From positions 19,375,572-19,439,571 of the forward strand of contig CM064872.1 in assembly GCA_032719365.1 (NCBI GenBank): DNA of 64,000 nt, written 5' to 3'. This DNA comes from Prinsepia uniflora (Eukaryota; Streptophyta; Magnoliopsida; Rosales; Rosaceae). Numbering within the stretch: the first letter of the stretch is position 1; every line of letters starts with the position of its first letter. Position numbers and translations under genes: made by a program. Shown in pieces: positions 48,142 to 60,280 of the stretch. The notes below the pieces were generated by a model. The model saw only the letters and a program-made list of their open reading frames with translations, was not told the origin of the DNA and did not search any database.

Positions 48142-51100
48142 TGTCAGGACCCGTCCCAATCCCCTCGGTATTAACGCGGGACGCCCCTGCTCCCGTCAGA
48201 CCAGGGATAATTCAAACCTTTAGCCCGAAGGCTTCCAGAGTACGCCAGGATTCGAAGGAGGTATGTGATATCTCGATCTCTGCTACAGTCCGCATCGTAT
48301 CCAACCTGAAGGGTATTGAAAACAGAAAGACTGTGAGTTGACAAAAAGTAATAAGTTTCGTAAACACATTTTATAAAGACCTTTATACCCTTCACTAAAA
48401 AGCATGCATGCATAGTAAAACCATTTATCCAATCACATATGTTTAAACAACCATATCCATACGGGCTCCTGCCCAAAACCATTTACAGAAAACCATAACA
48501 TAGTAAACATATGTGGGATCTCAGCTCAAATCCATTTATCATCATAAAACACAATTTCCCAAACCATTTGAAATCATGTTCATCCATATATTTCATATCA
48601 CCAATCCTGTCACGGTAATATAGAGCTACGTGCATGCTACCCGGGATCTCAAACCCAAGCCTCTGCAGGCTCCACCCAGGTCAATGTACATAGATCAATG
48701 ACCCTCCCTGGAGGTTACGAATCATGCCCTTTCTGAGAGTAAGGAACCCAACTGGGGGGCGACTCCACTCAGTCAGTACTCCGTGACTACTCCGGGGCCC
48801 ACCCAGGCCAACGACCCTCCCCGGAAGAGACAAACATATATAAAGGATGGCATATGAAAAACCCTTTTGAAATCATTCTTTAAACCTTTCAAGGATTCAT
48901 GCCCATCCCCCATAAGCCGTCATGAACCATAAAAACCTTTCAAGGGTTCATGCCGATTCCCATAAACCGTCATGAACCATAAAAACCTTTCAAGGGTTCA
49001 TGCTGCTTCCCATAAACCGTCATGAACCTTAAATCCATTTGTGGATCCCTGACCCGAGATCAAAATCGTAAAACGTAACTAGGCCCTAAGCCCGAATTCA
49101 CATACAAACTGGACCTCAGGCCCATTCGCAAACCAACTGGGCCTCGTGCCCCATATCGTAACTAAATAGGCCTCATGACCGATATAGTAACCAAATGGGC
49201 CTCGTGCCCGATACGTAAGTCAACTGGGTCTCCAGCTCGATGCCTTGTTAAATCAAATGGACCTCAAGTCCGAGAGTTCGTAATTCAAATGGTTCTCATG
49301 CCCGATCCATAATTGTATATCCGAAATCAATTTAAGAATCAATTGGGCCTTTGGCTCGAGAACGTCATTAAAAGGGCTTCGAGTCCGAGAGTTTCCAAAA
49401 CAAGTGGGTCTTGAACCCGAGTTTACCTTTTCAATTCCAAAACCAATTCATGAAATCATATCCAAAACCATAAGTATGGAAAATGAGTGTAAAATTGGAA
49501 AACCTCGATTTACGTGCAAGCACGTAAATCGCCTCGTAATGCGTGAAACCATATAATTCACAATTATCCAAATCAACATCATAGAATCATATTCATAAAC
49601 CATATAAAACATTTATGCAAACATCATAGTTTAGAAATCTAGGTCCACTCACAGACCGTCCTAAGCTGCCACCTCAGTTTGCGTGCCGTAAGCCTCACCG
49701 GCCAAATCATCATCATCGGGACTCCCAAACTTGTCCAAATCAATCTAAAGGGTTACTAACTACCTTATTAACCTCTCATTGAAGTCCCGTAATTTTTCCG
49801 AATTTTTAACTATTTTAAATCTCGAACCTAAACCTTCCGATGCCCCGAACATTATCGAGACGGTGTCCGATCGACACGAAACTAGTCCCAAAATGTTCGT
49901 TACATCGAATAGAGTGTTTCACATGTTGAACACTTCCCCAAATTACTGTTCACACACCCTCACGCGCCCCAAGAAGGTCCTGCGCGTGAGCCCATGTGCC
50001 AGGATACTATTCATCTTCCCCTTCCTCAGGCAAACCGGGTTCTCTGCAACTGAACCGGCCGAATCGATCTGGACCGGTTCAGCGTCCAAACATGTCCATT
50101 TTCGGTCCATTTTGTTCCCTTTTAATCCTAAAGTTTCCTAATATCAAACCGAATAATTTTGGCTCTTAAAAACATAGGAAAAACCGTGAAAACCATACCT
50201 CCAAGATCAACCATGGCGGTGGTGAGTTCCTCCGCCGTTCACCGTCCATTCCAGGCCGTCCCAGCTTCCACTTTTGGTTCCAAATGGTTCCTACAACCTC
50301 CAGAAGCCCATTTCCATTAATGAAACTTATCCAAACCCTTTAGAACTCATTCTCCAATTTTTGAAACCATTACCTCACGGTTTCGATTCTCCCTGCCGTG
50401 GCCCTCCGTTCAAACTGATAGCACCACCGTGCTCGTCTCATCTTCCTTTCCAAGTTCACTTCATAAGCCACCATCGCTAGGCAAGGTTTAGGGGTGGTGG
50501 TGATGATATGAGTGTGTTTGCTTGAAAATGGAAAATGAAGAAAATAGGGTGTTCGGGTTGTGAAGAAGAACAAAGAAAATGGTGATATCTGATGAGAGAG
50601 GGAAAGGAAATAAAAGGTGAGGATTGAGAGATTAATTGAAATGGAGGGTTAGGATTGAGTGGTGGGTAGATTAGATTATAAAATTATTAAAATAATATTA
50701 TTTAATTATGATAGATCCACAAATTATGGGTTTGGGCCAATGGGATGAGTGACACTTGTCACTCATCCATGGGTCCCACCAAAATATCTGACCAATCAGA
50801 TTTTGCCACTTAATCATCGCCTCGATATACATGCATAGTGAAATTGAATTTCCGTGACCCATAACTTTCCCGTTCGAAGTCCGATTTCAGCGCGCCGCCT
50901 GTCTATGGATTCGTATTGTCCCGATCTACGTAACGGTCCTCGGCCCTCAGCCATCGGACCTGCTGGTCCAAAAGTCAACTATTTACCCCTTTTAAACCAA
51001 ATTACCAAAGTACCCTTGAACATCCGAACGTCATAACTTTTTCCTCGAATGTCGAAATCGAACGTGCCACCTGTCTATGAACTCGTGACGTCCCGAACTA

Positions 51101-51284
51101 TGTCACAGTCATTGGCCAAATTCCATTCGACCGCCTGAACAAAAAGTCAACGTTTTGCCCACGCCTAGGGGCAAAACGGTCATTTTGCATCGTCCGTCCA
51201 AAAGTACCCTACTAATCACCGATTAACATACTAATACTTGATTAGTCACTAATCTAATCCCAGAATTCGGGACGAGTCGTTACA
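48142..51284 (-). mobile_element. Solo LTR, minus strand, TSD TTGGA/TTGAA
   Basis: On minus it starts TGTAACGACTCGTCCCGAAT and ends GACGGGTCCTGACA; 3143 bp. Flanks TTGGA (48137-48141) and TTGAA (51285-51289) differ at one base. Hairpin words fill about 49070-49410 (GGAC-CTCAA-GTCC at 49259-49271; GGGT-CTTGA-ACCC near 49405). Tandem TTCATGCCGGTTCCCATAAA-type units occur at 48890-49030. The palindrome is at 50744-50767 and the ACGT module at about 50860-51120. Confidence 0.85.
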
Positions 51285-51289
51285 TTGAA

Positions 51290-51595
51290 CTCTACATTTT
51301 CGGTTCCCATTTATTTTCCTTTGCGGCACATGTGAGTTAGGGTAAATCAGCCCGGAAGGCAAACACCACAAACCCATGAAAGGCCGAGAAAATTTAGGGT
51401 TTTAGGTAATCATTTTCGGTGCATGTACATAGCCCAGAAGGCTCCTCATTTTGGGCAACTATCACAAGACTCGATTCAGATCCAGATCTAGATCTTCCAA
51501 CCTACTCAACTTGACCCGAATTCAATGTGAATCGGTCAGATCGATAAGATCAAACACGTTATCAATGATGAGACACACTTATATGTTACAATGGG
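51290..51595. other. Unassigned sequence between LTR pieces
   Basis: Contains TTTTCGG words and AGATCCAGATCTAGATCTTCC. No gene. It is probably the continuation of the sequence left of 48142. Confidence 0.35.
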
Positions 51596-51765
51596 TCAAT
51601 ACCCAATTGACCGCCCGAACTCAAAAATCAACTATTTGCCCAACCTAGGGGAAAAATCGTCATTCGACACTAACGACCCTATCGTAACCAACTCACCACC
51701 GATTAAGCTCACTAATCCCATCTTAATCACTATCTTAACCCTAATTTTCGGGATGGGTCCTTACA
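51596..51765 (-). repeat. Truncated LTR start, minus strand
   Basis: On minus, TGTAAGGACCCATCCCGAA leads into about 170 bp that match the first 165 bp of the solo LTR at 26332-29360 (shared GTTGACTTTTTG-like, CTAATCC and ACCAACT phrases). It ends abruptly at about 51596. Confidence 0.7.
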
Positions 51766-52415
51766 ACCTACCCTCCTTAAAAGAATTTCGTCCCTAAAAT
51801 TCCACAACTCGTTCCCAACACTTGGGTCTCCTACCCGGTGATCAACACTGGTGCAACAACAACTACTCCTGGGTTTCCGATCTATCATCTCCACCTTGGG
51901 TATTTCACACCATCCCCAACTACTAGTTCACCACTCCTAACCCTCTCTCAGTACGACTAGAACTTCAAGATGTACGCAAGGGAAAACTCTAGGAACGTAA
52001 AGCAACAAAGGTATTTTAGAATACCTCAACAGAGTTTATAGAGTACATCCTCACGTACCACCACCTACACCCTTCCAGAACCTAACTCAAATCCTAACCC
52101 AGAACAATCTAGTCCAAACAGGAAATCCTACCTACTGGCTCACTCCCTCGTTGTCATGTCCCTCGGCTGCTAGTTCGATCACCTTGTCGGAATACATCTA
52201 CAAAGTCCTAAAGGCAAATCCTAGATTGTGGGTTCTCTTCAATAACCTCATATCGATCTGTTATAGGCACTCCTTTCTCGTTTCTTCCGTCATCCTTCAA
52301 CGGAACTCACTGAACTCCTCAACCTCGTCACTCCAAGTCACCTAGGGAAAGTCCTAGACGCTATCCCGGGATCCAACAAAACGGTGTACAACACAACCAA
52401 CCAAAAAAAGTAAAT
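51766..52415 (-). other. Non-coding 3' domain of a pol-less gypsy derivative
   Basis: On minus it ends AGGGACGAAATTCTTTTAAGGAGGG directly before the LTR, the usual gypsy polypurine context. No pol motif. Confidence 0.55.
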
Positions 52416-53193
52416 GTACCTGTCACGGCCCCCGGTGCTGACTGAGCCTCCTGCTGAGTCATCGCAAACGCTCGGGCCTGGGGTCCTGAAGCTCTACCAC
52501 GTCCTCCCACACCACTAGTGGCACCACCACCTCCTCTGGTGCCGGCTGTCCCTGACACTGACGTTGTACTCCGTCCGAGCTCCGCCGATCCTCGGCCTAC
52601 ACCACCTTCCTGTGGTAACAACCGACACTCACATCGGAAGTGACCTCGCTCCCCACAGTAGTAACACACATCCCGACAAGAAGGACACGGTCTCCCTGTA
52701 GACGCAACAGACGTCGCACTAGCTTGCGGAGTCGGCTGTGCTCGGTAACCACGGAACTCTGGAAACTACCAGGTCTACCAAAACGATCATCGCCCGCTGA
52801 CGATGCTCCACTGTAGTTACCCCTCTTCGGTGTCCTCTGACTCGAAGCTCCAGAGAAAGGTGGCTCTCGGCGTCATACCGGCAAGCTAGCCTCAACCCTC
52901 ACCGCATCATCCGATAACTCTCGGAGGGTAACAAATGATCCAGCCGTCACTATGGCTCGAATCTCACCTCGCAGGCCCAACTCAAACCTACGGCACTTCT
53001 TAGTTTCAGTGGCCACAGACGCAGGAACAAACCAAGACAACATCTGACATTTCTGTTCGTACTCAGCCACACTCAGATTCCCCTGTTGGAGCTGCAGAAA
53101 CTGAGCCTCCTTGGCATCTCTGAAAGAACGAGGATAATACTGATCTAAGAACCTCTCCCGAAACATCTCCCAGGTCACTGTGTGGGCGTCCCA
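52416..53193 (-). pseudogene. Gypsy gag fragment with zinc knuckle, cut off before protease
   Basis: Minus frames give WEMFRERFLDQYYPRSF, then FLQLQQGNLSVAEYEQ, KCRRFELGLRGEIRA and LRELSDDAVRVEASL (about 53190-52873), close to the Tekay gag at 59550-59850. A second frame has the CCHC knuckle CYYCGERGHFRCEC (about 52669-52628) and ends AFAMTQQEAQSAPGAVTGTF near 52420. That is just the point where protease begins in the Tekay copy, so the loss starts at the gag-pol boundary. The stretch 52670-52872 has at least one frameshift. The N-terminus is cut off by the LTR at 53194. Confidence 0.85.
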
Positions 53194-56100
53194 TGACAGG
53201 ACCCATCCCAATCCCCTTGGGATTAGTGTTGGATGACCATGCTCCCGTCTGACACGAAGTGTCAGACAAGGGATATTTCTGACCTTTGCCCTCCTGGGCT
53301 ATCAGAGTACGCCAGGATCCGGAGGAGGCATGTGATATCTCGGTCTCTGCTACAGTCCACATCCGCTGTCAACCTGAAGGGCAGTTAAAACATTAAAAGC
53401 TGTGAGTGGACAAAACAAGAGTTTATAAAACATTTCATAAGAAGACATTTGTACCCACTCACTAAAAAGCATGCATGCATTCGAAAACCATTTATCCGAA
53501 AGAAACCATATGTGGGAACTAAGCCCAAAAAAAAAATTGAAAGAACCATAATGAAAACGACCATACGGGCCACTGCCCAAATCCATAAGAGAAACCAATA
53601 AGGGACTCAGCCCAAATCCATAACCAGACTGAAACCAAATACACGAGCCACTACTCAAATCCTTTGCACACCACATATCATATATCATATATCATATATA
53701 TATCATATATACATATAAGTCATACAACCAATCCTGTCACGGTATCCAAAGCTACGTGCGTGCTACTCAGGTCTCAATCCGAGTCTTCTCAAAGTCAAGA
53801 TCAATGTCCGCAGACCACTGACCCTACCCGAGGTAATAGTAATCATAGCATTCCTGTGAGTAAGGAGCCCAACTAGGCGGTGACTCCACTCAGTCGGTGC
53901 TCCGTGACTACTCCGGGGTCCACCCAGGCCAACGACCCTCCCCGGAGGAGATAATAAAAGTAAAGGAAGGTATATGAATACATATATATACATAACATAA
54001 AAATTCATGCCCGGTTCCCTGGAACCGTCATGATCCATAACATCCATTAACCAGGGTTCATGCCGGTTCCCATAAACCGTCATGAACCAGAATGACCTGA
54101 CAAAGGTTCATGCCGGTTCCCATAAACCGTCATGAACCATAATGACCTTTCCACAGTTCATGCTGGTTCCCGTAAACCGTCATGCACTTGGAATTCCATC
54201 TAGGGTTCCTGACCCGAAATCATCAGTGTAAAACAACTGGGTCTCGTGCCCGAACATATGACTCAACTGGGCACTGTACCCGATATCTAAGGGTCAGTCA
54301 CGACTCCGATCATAGTGATGCGTGCAACCATCCATCCAGGACCGCCCTCAATCCTGGTATGTCGCCGTGAACGAATCAACCGACGAGACCACTACAAGAT
54401 CATGGTGCACTCATCAACGATCGATATCCTGAACCGTCACCACTCCGAAGTCGAGCCTCCCCAGGCTGCCCGACCACGAATCGTGCATCGTGACCTCTCC
54501 GGAAGGAACACATCCCAATCCGGGGGCGAGCGTCGTATCGTTGATCGACGTGCACATAGCACCCGTCGCGACCACGATTTAGACCCGAAGGTCGTAAATA
54601 GCGTCATATGCCCGAAACAAAACCAAATGGGTCTCATACCCAGTTTATCCTTTCAGAAATCCAAAACCTTTTCATTTAGAACAATAAAGACATACAAACC
54701 CGTATAGGCACCGTATAGGGCCAAAACCTCGAAATACGTGCCTATACGTAACCACACATCCAAATCCACTCATTGCATCACAAACAAGTATTTAAACATA
54801 TAATAAACATTTATGCATGCACCAATTTAGAAAACAAGGTCCACTCACAGACCGTCCGAGCTGCCACCTCGATTTGCGTGCCATACGGCTCCCTGAGTCG
54901 ATCACCATCACCAGGACTCCCAAACCTCTCCAATTTTTAATAGAAGGTTAATAACTACTTAATTAACCTCCCATTAAAGCCCCGTAATTTTCCCGAACTT
55001 TTAATTATTCTTAAACCGACCCTAAACCTTCCGATGCCCCGAAACATATCGATACAGCCGTCCAAAACCGACCCTAAACCTTCCCGAACTTTTAATTATT
55101 CTTAAACCGACCCTAAACCTCACGGTTCAAAGGTTCCAAAACCTTCCCATGGCGTCACAGCCGTCCAACACCTACCAAAACCATCCTAGAAACTTTCTAA
55201 CAACCTAAATAACCCATTTAAACCGATACAAACGGCCCATAATGCTTAAATCGACAAATATAGGGAAAATGGGTTAACCGGGTACCTGTTCGGGTTCATG
55301 GCCGCCGTCCACGGCGATGTGGCTTCCAACTGGCCACCACCATCCCTCCTTCATTCTCTCAGCCTCTGGGCTTCTGTCACGGTCATTGTTGAAGGTTTGG
55401 ATTGGATTAAGGGGGTGGGGTGAGGTCGAGTTTAGTTGTGTAGGGAGAAAGGAAAAATGATCGATGCACGGGGAAGGTGCATGAATATGTATGGGCTGTC
55501 CAATGGATGGGTGACACTTGTCACTCATCCATTGGGCCCCTGTAAATATCTAGCCCACTTAAGGACAAAAGCTACGACATTTCGTAAAACGTGCAATAGT
55601 GCCGCGAAACGTCCATGAACTGTAACTTCATCGTCGAACGTCCGAATTCGACGTGCCGCCTGTCTACGGATTCGTATCATCCCGATCTACGTAACGGTCT
55701 TCGGCCCATGGCCATCGTACCTCTTGGTCAAAAATTCAACATTTGACCCTTTTTAACCAAAATTACCAAAATGTCCCTAAACTTCCGAACGTCATAACTT
55801 CGTACTCGAATGTCGGAATTGAACGTGCCACCTGTCTATGAACTCGTGACGTCCTAACCTACGTCACGGTCATCGGTTAAAGTTCATTTGACCGCCCGAA
55901 CAAAAAGTCAACGTTTTATCCAAGCTAGGGGCAAAACGGTCATTTCGCATCGTTCGTCCGATTTCGCCTAACTAATCACGGATTAGCCTCACTAATCGTG
56001 ATTAGTCACTAATATAATCTAGGAATTTGGGACGGGTTGTTACAACCTTCCCTCCTTAATTAATTTCGTCATTGAAATTCCAACTGACCTAATTCTAACC

Positions 56101-56361
56101 GTTCGTCCCTTCTTAATTTAGTTTCGTACTTGAAACTCCAACTATCTTGATTCCACATCCACCTCGTGGAAAGTAGATTAGGCCTCGAAACACGTGTACA
56201 CTAGTACACCCATTAAACAAAATAGTACGTATTCGTCTGCAACCTGACGTACCACTAACGCTCACGTCGCATCGTCTACATTCGACCACGTCGAATAGCA
56301 GAAGTCATACGCTTCGAATTGACAGCACTAGTCAAATCTACCGTTTCGTTGACACAACAAC
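53194..56361 (-). mobile_element. Left part of a second LARD-like element (3' LTR and part of interior)
   Basis: LTR 53194-56044 on minus starts TGTAACAACCCGTCCCAAAT and ends GGGTCCTGTCA; its interior neighbour (56045 up) is AAGGAGGGAAGGT, a polypurine tract. The interior piece resembles the start of the LARD interior at 9114 (GATTCCACA...GTGGAA, GACGTACC, TCGTCTGC in the same order). It inserted into the gag at 52416-53193. The rest lies beyond the Tekay insertion and the window. The LTR has hairpin words (about 53500-54300), the palindrome (55501-55534) and the ACGT pair (55846-55867). Confidence 0.75.
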
Positions 56362-59164
56362 TGTAACGACCCGAACTTTCGTAATCATTATTTTATTGTA
56401 AAATGACCATTTTGCCCCTAAGGGGGGAAAAGTTGACTTTTGTCCCGGGAAATATTTAGGACTTTGTCCCATGACCGTGACGTAGTTTAGGACGTCACGA
56501 GTTCATAGGCAGGTGGCACGTTCGATTCCAACGTTCGAGGAAGAAGTTCTGACGTTCGGAAGTCTAGGGGTATTTTGGTAATTTGGTCAAAGAGGGGGCC
56601 AAATGTTGACTTTTGACCTGGGAAGTCCAACGGACGAGGGCCGATGACTGTTACGTAGGTCGAGTCAATACGAATCCGTAGACAGGCGGCATGCCGAAAT
56701 CAGACGTACGAAGAAAAAGTTATGGTCACGGAAGTAATCGCGATTAACGAAACTAACCGAGACCCGGATTAAAATAATATTAAATTAATAGAATCTGATT
56801 ACTTTAACCAAATCAATCTGGACCCTTGGATGAGTGACAAGTGTCACTCATCCCCTACATTCCCTAAAACAAGGATCTGTGTTGGCCATTTGCTTAATTA
56901 ATTAATTTTCTCTCCTCAAATCCTCATCATTGATTCTAAGCTTAGAATCAATCCTGGCCGTTGATCTCATCTGCACATTCTGATTTAAACCATCAGGCAA
57001 TTCTTCACACTTTCATTTCCTTCTCTCAAACCCGTGTAACACTCTCACACTTTGAACAAACACACCACCACTTCCCAGCCTCAACCCACCCACCAGGCAG
57101 CACCAGACCACTCTCAGCCACCCCCAAACGGCCACCACAACACCACGGCCGCCCTGCACGGCCGAGAAAACCCCCAGACCCGAGAAGGAACCAAACAACC
57201 CAAAAACATCCAACCGTCCAAACCTTCACACTTGGACTCGAACTAACCTAGGGTTAGGATCACTGGAACCTTGGGACTACTCAGAACAGGCCTAGACGGC
57301 GTACGACGGCGACACGGCGGCGGTAAGTCTGAAAACCCGAGAAGGCCCGATTTTCTTCTCTGCTTCGAATCGTTTGTTTTTGACGTTGAAATTGTTTGTT
57401 AGCTTATGAGACGTACTTAGGGGACCTAGACGACCAGTTTGAACCAAGACTCGTGGCTGGAAGCTCGAAGACTCGCCGGAGAAGACAACCAGAACCGGCA
57501 GCCAATCTTTCCGTCGTTTTTCAAGTGACTTCTTCAACCTAAAGTCCAGTTTTGATTTCACAGAACCATAGAAGAAGTAGAGACGAGTCCATAGGATCAA
57601 ATCTCACCAGAAATGGTGGTCGGGTTGTTGAAAACTGACCGGGTTGAACCGTCGGTCAACGGTGACCCGGTTTCAGACCCGGTTACTATAGCTGATGACA
57701 TCATCATGCTGACATCAACAGTGACGTCATGATGATGTCATCATGTCAGAAAACAGTCAGAGCAGGGACCAATGGGCTGCTAACACGTGTCCTCTGACAC
57801 TGTCAGTGATGACGTCAGCAGTACTGTAGCACAGTTGACCAGAGAGTTGACCAGCGAGTGGGGACGCATGTGAACAGTGTTTTGTGTGGGACCAGGACCA
57901 TTTTCAAGGTTTCGACGATACGAATCCAATGGCGGTGGTTCCGTGTCGATCGGAGATCATTAGGTTGGTCAAATTAGGGTTTGAAGCCTTGGGAAGCGTG
58001 TTCGAACGGCTTTCCCGGGGCGATTTCAGTCTAGGATTTCTTAGATGTTTAGCAGGGACTTAAAGTGACCTTTACGTATGCTTTGGACGTGACAGGGATC
58101 GTACTTTAGCACGTGGACGGGTTTTACGCTCGGAATTGCAGCGGGATTGTACTGTGAGTGGGCCTTTGATTTCACTAAACCTTGACATGCATAACTGGTT
58201 TGCTTTCTATTATATCTATATGTGATTCAAGCAAAAGTATCTATTTATCCTGAGTATGATTTATGGCACGTATTACGATGTTTGGGCATGAGACCCGTCT
58301 GGTTGATTATGCACGGTTTTGAGTCATGTATATGTATATGGATTTCGATATTTATCTTTGGTACTGCACTGTATAGATCTACCCTAGGATACTGTCTCCT
58401 CCGGATGTAGGTACCCCGGAGTGGTCACGACGCATTGCCTGTGAGGAGTCATTCTACGGAGGGACCGGACCGTAGAGTGGCTCAGGAGTAGGATTGCAAC
58501 TATTGGACGTTTGGGACGCCAGGCATCTAGAATGTCGTACCCGGACATGGTTCGGGATCTGGCTCGGGATTGAGACCCCGGGTGGCATGCGTAGCCTTGG
58601 GTCTGTGACCTTATTGGGTGTCTGGGACGTCGGACATCTGGGATGTCAGGGTTGGGATGTATAGTGCAGTGACTGAGATTATATTATGTTGATATTATTC
58701 TGCTTATGATTATATGATTTTGTGGCTTTTGATACTGATGCATGCTTTTCGAAAAACGGAGGGGAAAATCTATATGTTTTCGATATGGTAAACTATTTTG
58801 TAAACCTTGAGTTTCGGCCCACTCACCCTTGTTGTTTTACTACCCCTCCATGTCGTGCTATTGAGGAGGAAGAGGAGGAGGATCCCGAGGAAGAGGGATA
58901 GGTTTACGTTGCGCACCTGAACCCTACTGCTGGGTAGGTTGGCACGTAGAATGTCTAGAGTCGTGCTCAATAAACTGTATTCGGGAACTATCCCTTGTCT
59001 GACACTATTTGTATTCGAATATAATGTGTGACGTTGTGTGTTGGGTTATGTATGACTTAAAATTGGATTTTCTTTATGCATTTGTATTCCTAAGGGTAAT
59101 TTTGGTATTTTGAGGTCTGGTGTCAGACGGGAGTAGGGCACGTCCCCGGGTGGTCGTCCTGTCA
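56362..59164 (+). repeat. 5' LTR of the Tekay element
   Basis: It starts TGTAACGACCCGAACTTTCG and ends GTCGTCCTGTCA; 2803 bp. ACGT pair GTGACGT/ACGTCAC at 56477-56498 and a second, related module at about 56640-56740. The palindrome is at 56829-56852. ACGT-core words (TGACGTCA-like) are dense at 57680-57850. Confidence 0.9.
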
Positions 59165-59167
59165 ACT

Positions 59168-59179
59168 TGGTATCAGAGC
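59168..59179 (+). other. Primer-binding site of the Tekay element
   Basis: TGGTATCAGAGC, three bases after the LTR, complementary to the 3' end of initiator-Met tRNA. Confidence 0.9.
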
Positions 59180-59321
59180 ACTAGGTTGTGGTCAGCATGC
59201 TAGACTAGTGGTTAGTACTTAGTTTAAAAGATGTCATTATCTAATCTATGCCTCTTAATAGTGGGTTATTCCTCCAAGGAGAATTCCTCAAGCACGAACT
59301 GACGAGGAAATCGCGAGAGAG

Positions 59322-60280
59322 ATGGAATGCGCTAGCATTGAGCGGGCTCAAAGGTTGGGAGCCACACCTTTCAACGGGGGATCAAACCCCGAGGATTCCT
59401 ACGAGTGGATTGTTAAATGGGAAAGAATCTTCACCGTGATGCATTGCCCACTCGGCGAGCAGGTGACATTGGCGGCCTTCTTACTGGAAGGCGGAGCTTA
59501 TCAGTGGTGGCATGGTCTTGAGATGTCAGGGTGGTCTGTCCACACCACCACATGGGAGGTCTTTCGTGCCCGATTCCTAGATCAGTACTACCCGCGATCA
59601 TTTTGCGTGGCATGAGAGGCAGAGTTCCTGCGGCTGGAGCAGGGATATATGTCTGTGGCAGAATATGAGCAGACTTTCGGGAAGCTTTCCCATTTTGCGG
59701 CAGCTTTTGTGAGTACTGAGGAGGAAAAATGTCAAAGATTTGAGCTGGGACTCCGAGGAGAGTTACGGGCAAGTGTGACGGCTGCTAGTTTTGCGACTCT
59801 GAGGGACATGGTCGACGCTGCAGTTCATGTCGAGGCCAGTCTGGCGGCACACCAGGCGCAACAATCATCAGGCGAGGGGCAGCGCCAGGATCGTCCGCAT
59901 CTGGGACCAACCGGCCCGAAGATCTCTAAGGGGGAGGTTACCGAGGAGCACCCTCATCTTTGCGTGGTCGTGGCTGGTCAGGTCGACATGGGGGCTCTCA
60001 GAGGGGCGGATCGAGATTTAGTTCTGGACAGCATCAGTCTTGGAGTGGTGCATCAGGAGGGTCTTGGGATGGACCGAGGACAGTTAGTTGTTTTGCTTGT
60101 GGAGGAGCGGGCCACTATGCCCGAGATTGCCCTTTGCTGTCAAGGAACAACGAGGCTAAAGGTACTAGTGTTGCACAGAGTTCGGCTTCCAACACTGCCG
60201 GAGGCCGAGGACAGGGTTCTGAGCCTGGCGCGAGTGGGCGCGGACAGACTGCGGGGCCCAAGGCTCGTGTTTTTACAGTG
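59322..60280 (+). pseudogene. gag of the Tekay element, broken
   Basis: The frame is open from about 59262; an IPQARTDEEIAREM segment precedes the first ATG at 59322, so the original start codon seems to be lost. Capsid region 59350-59850 (WIVKWERIF, AYQWWHGLEM, FRARFLDQYYPRSF, YEQTFGKLSHFA, CQRFELGLRGELRAS). TGA at 59613-59615 interrupts it. The frame shifts by one between about 59850 and 59930. The glycine/arginine-rich tail and the CCHC knuckle CFACGGAGHYARDC (60089-60130) are in the new frame. It would form the particle and bind RNA; this copy cannot. Confidence 0.85.
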
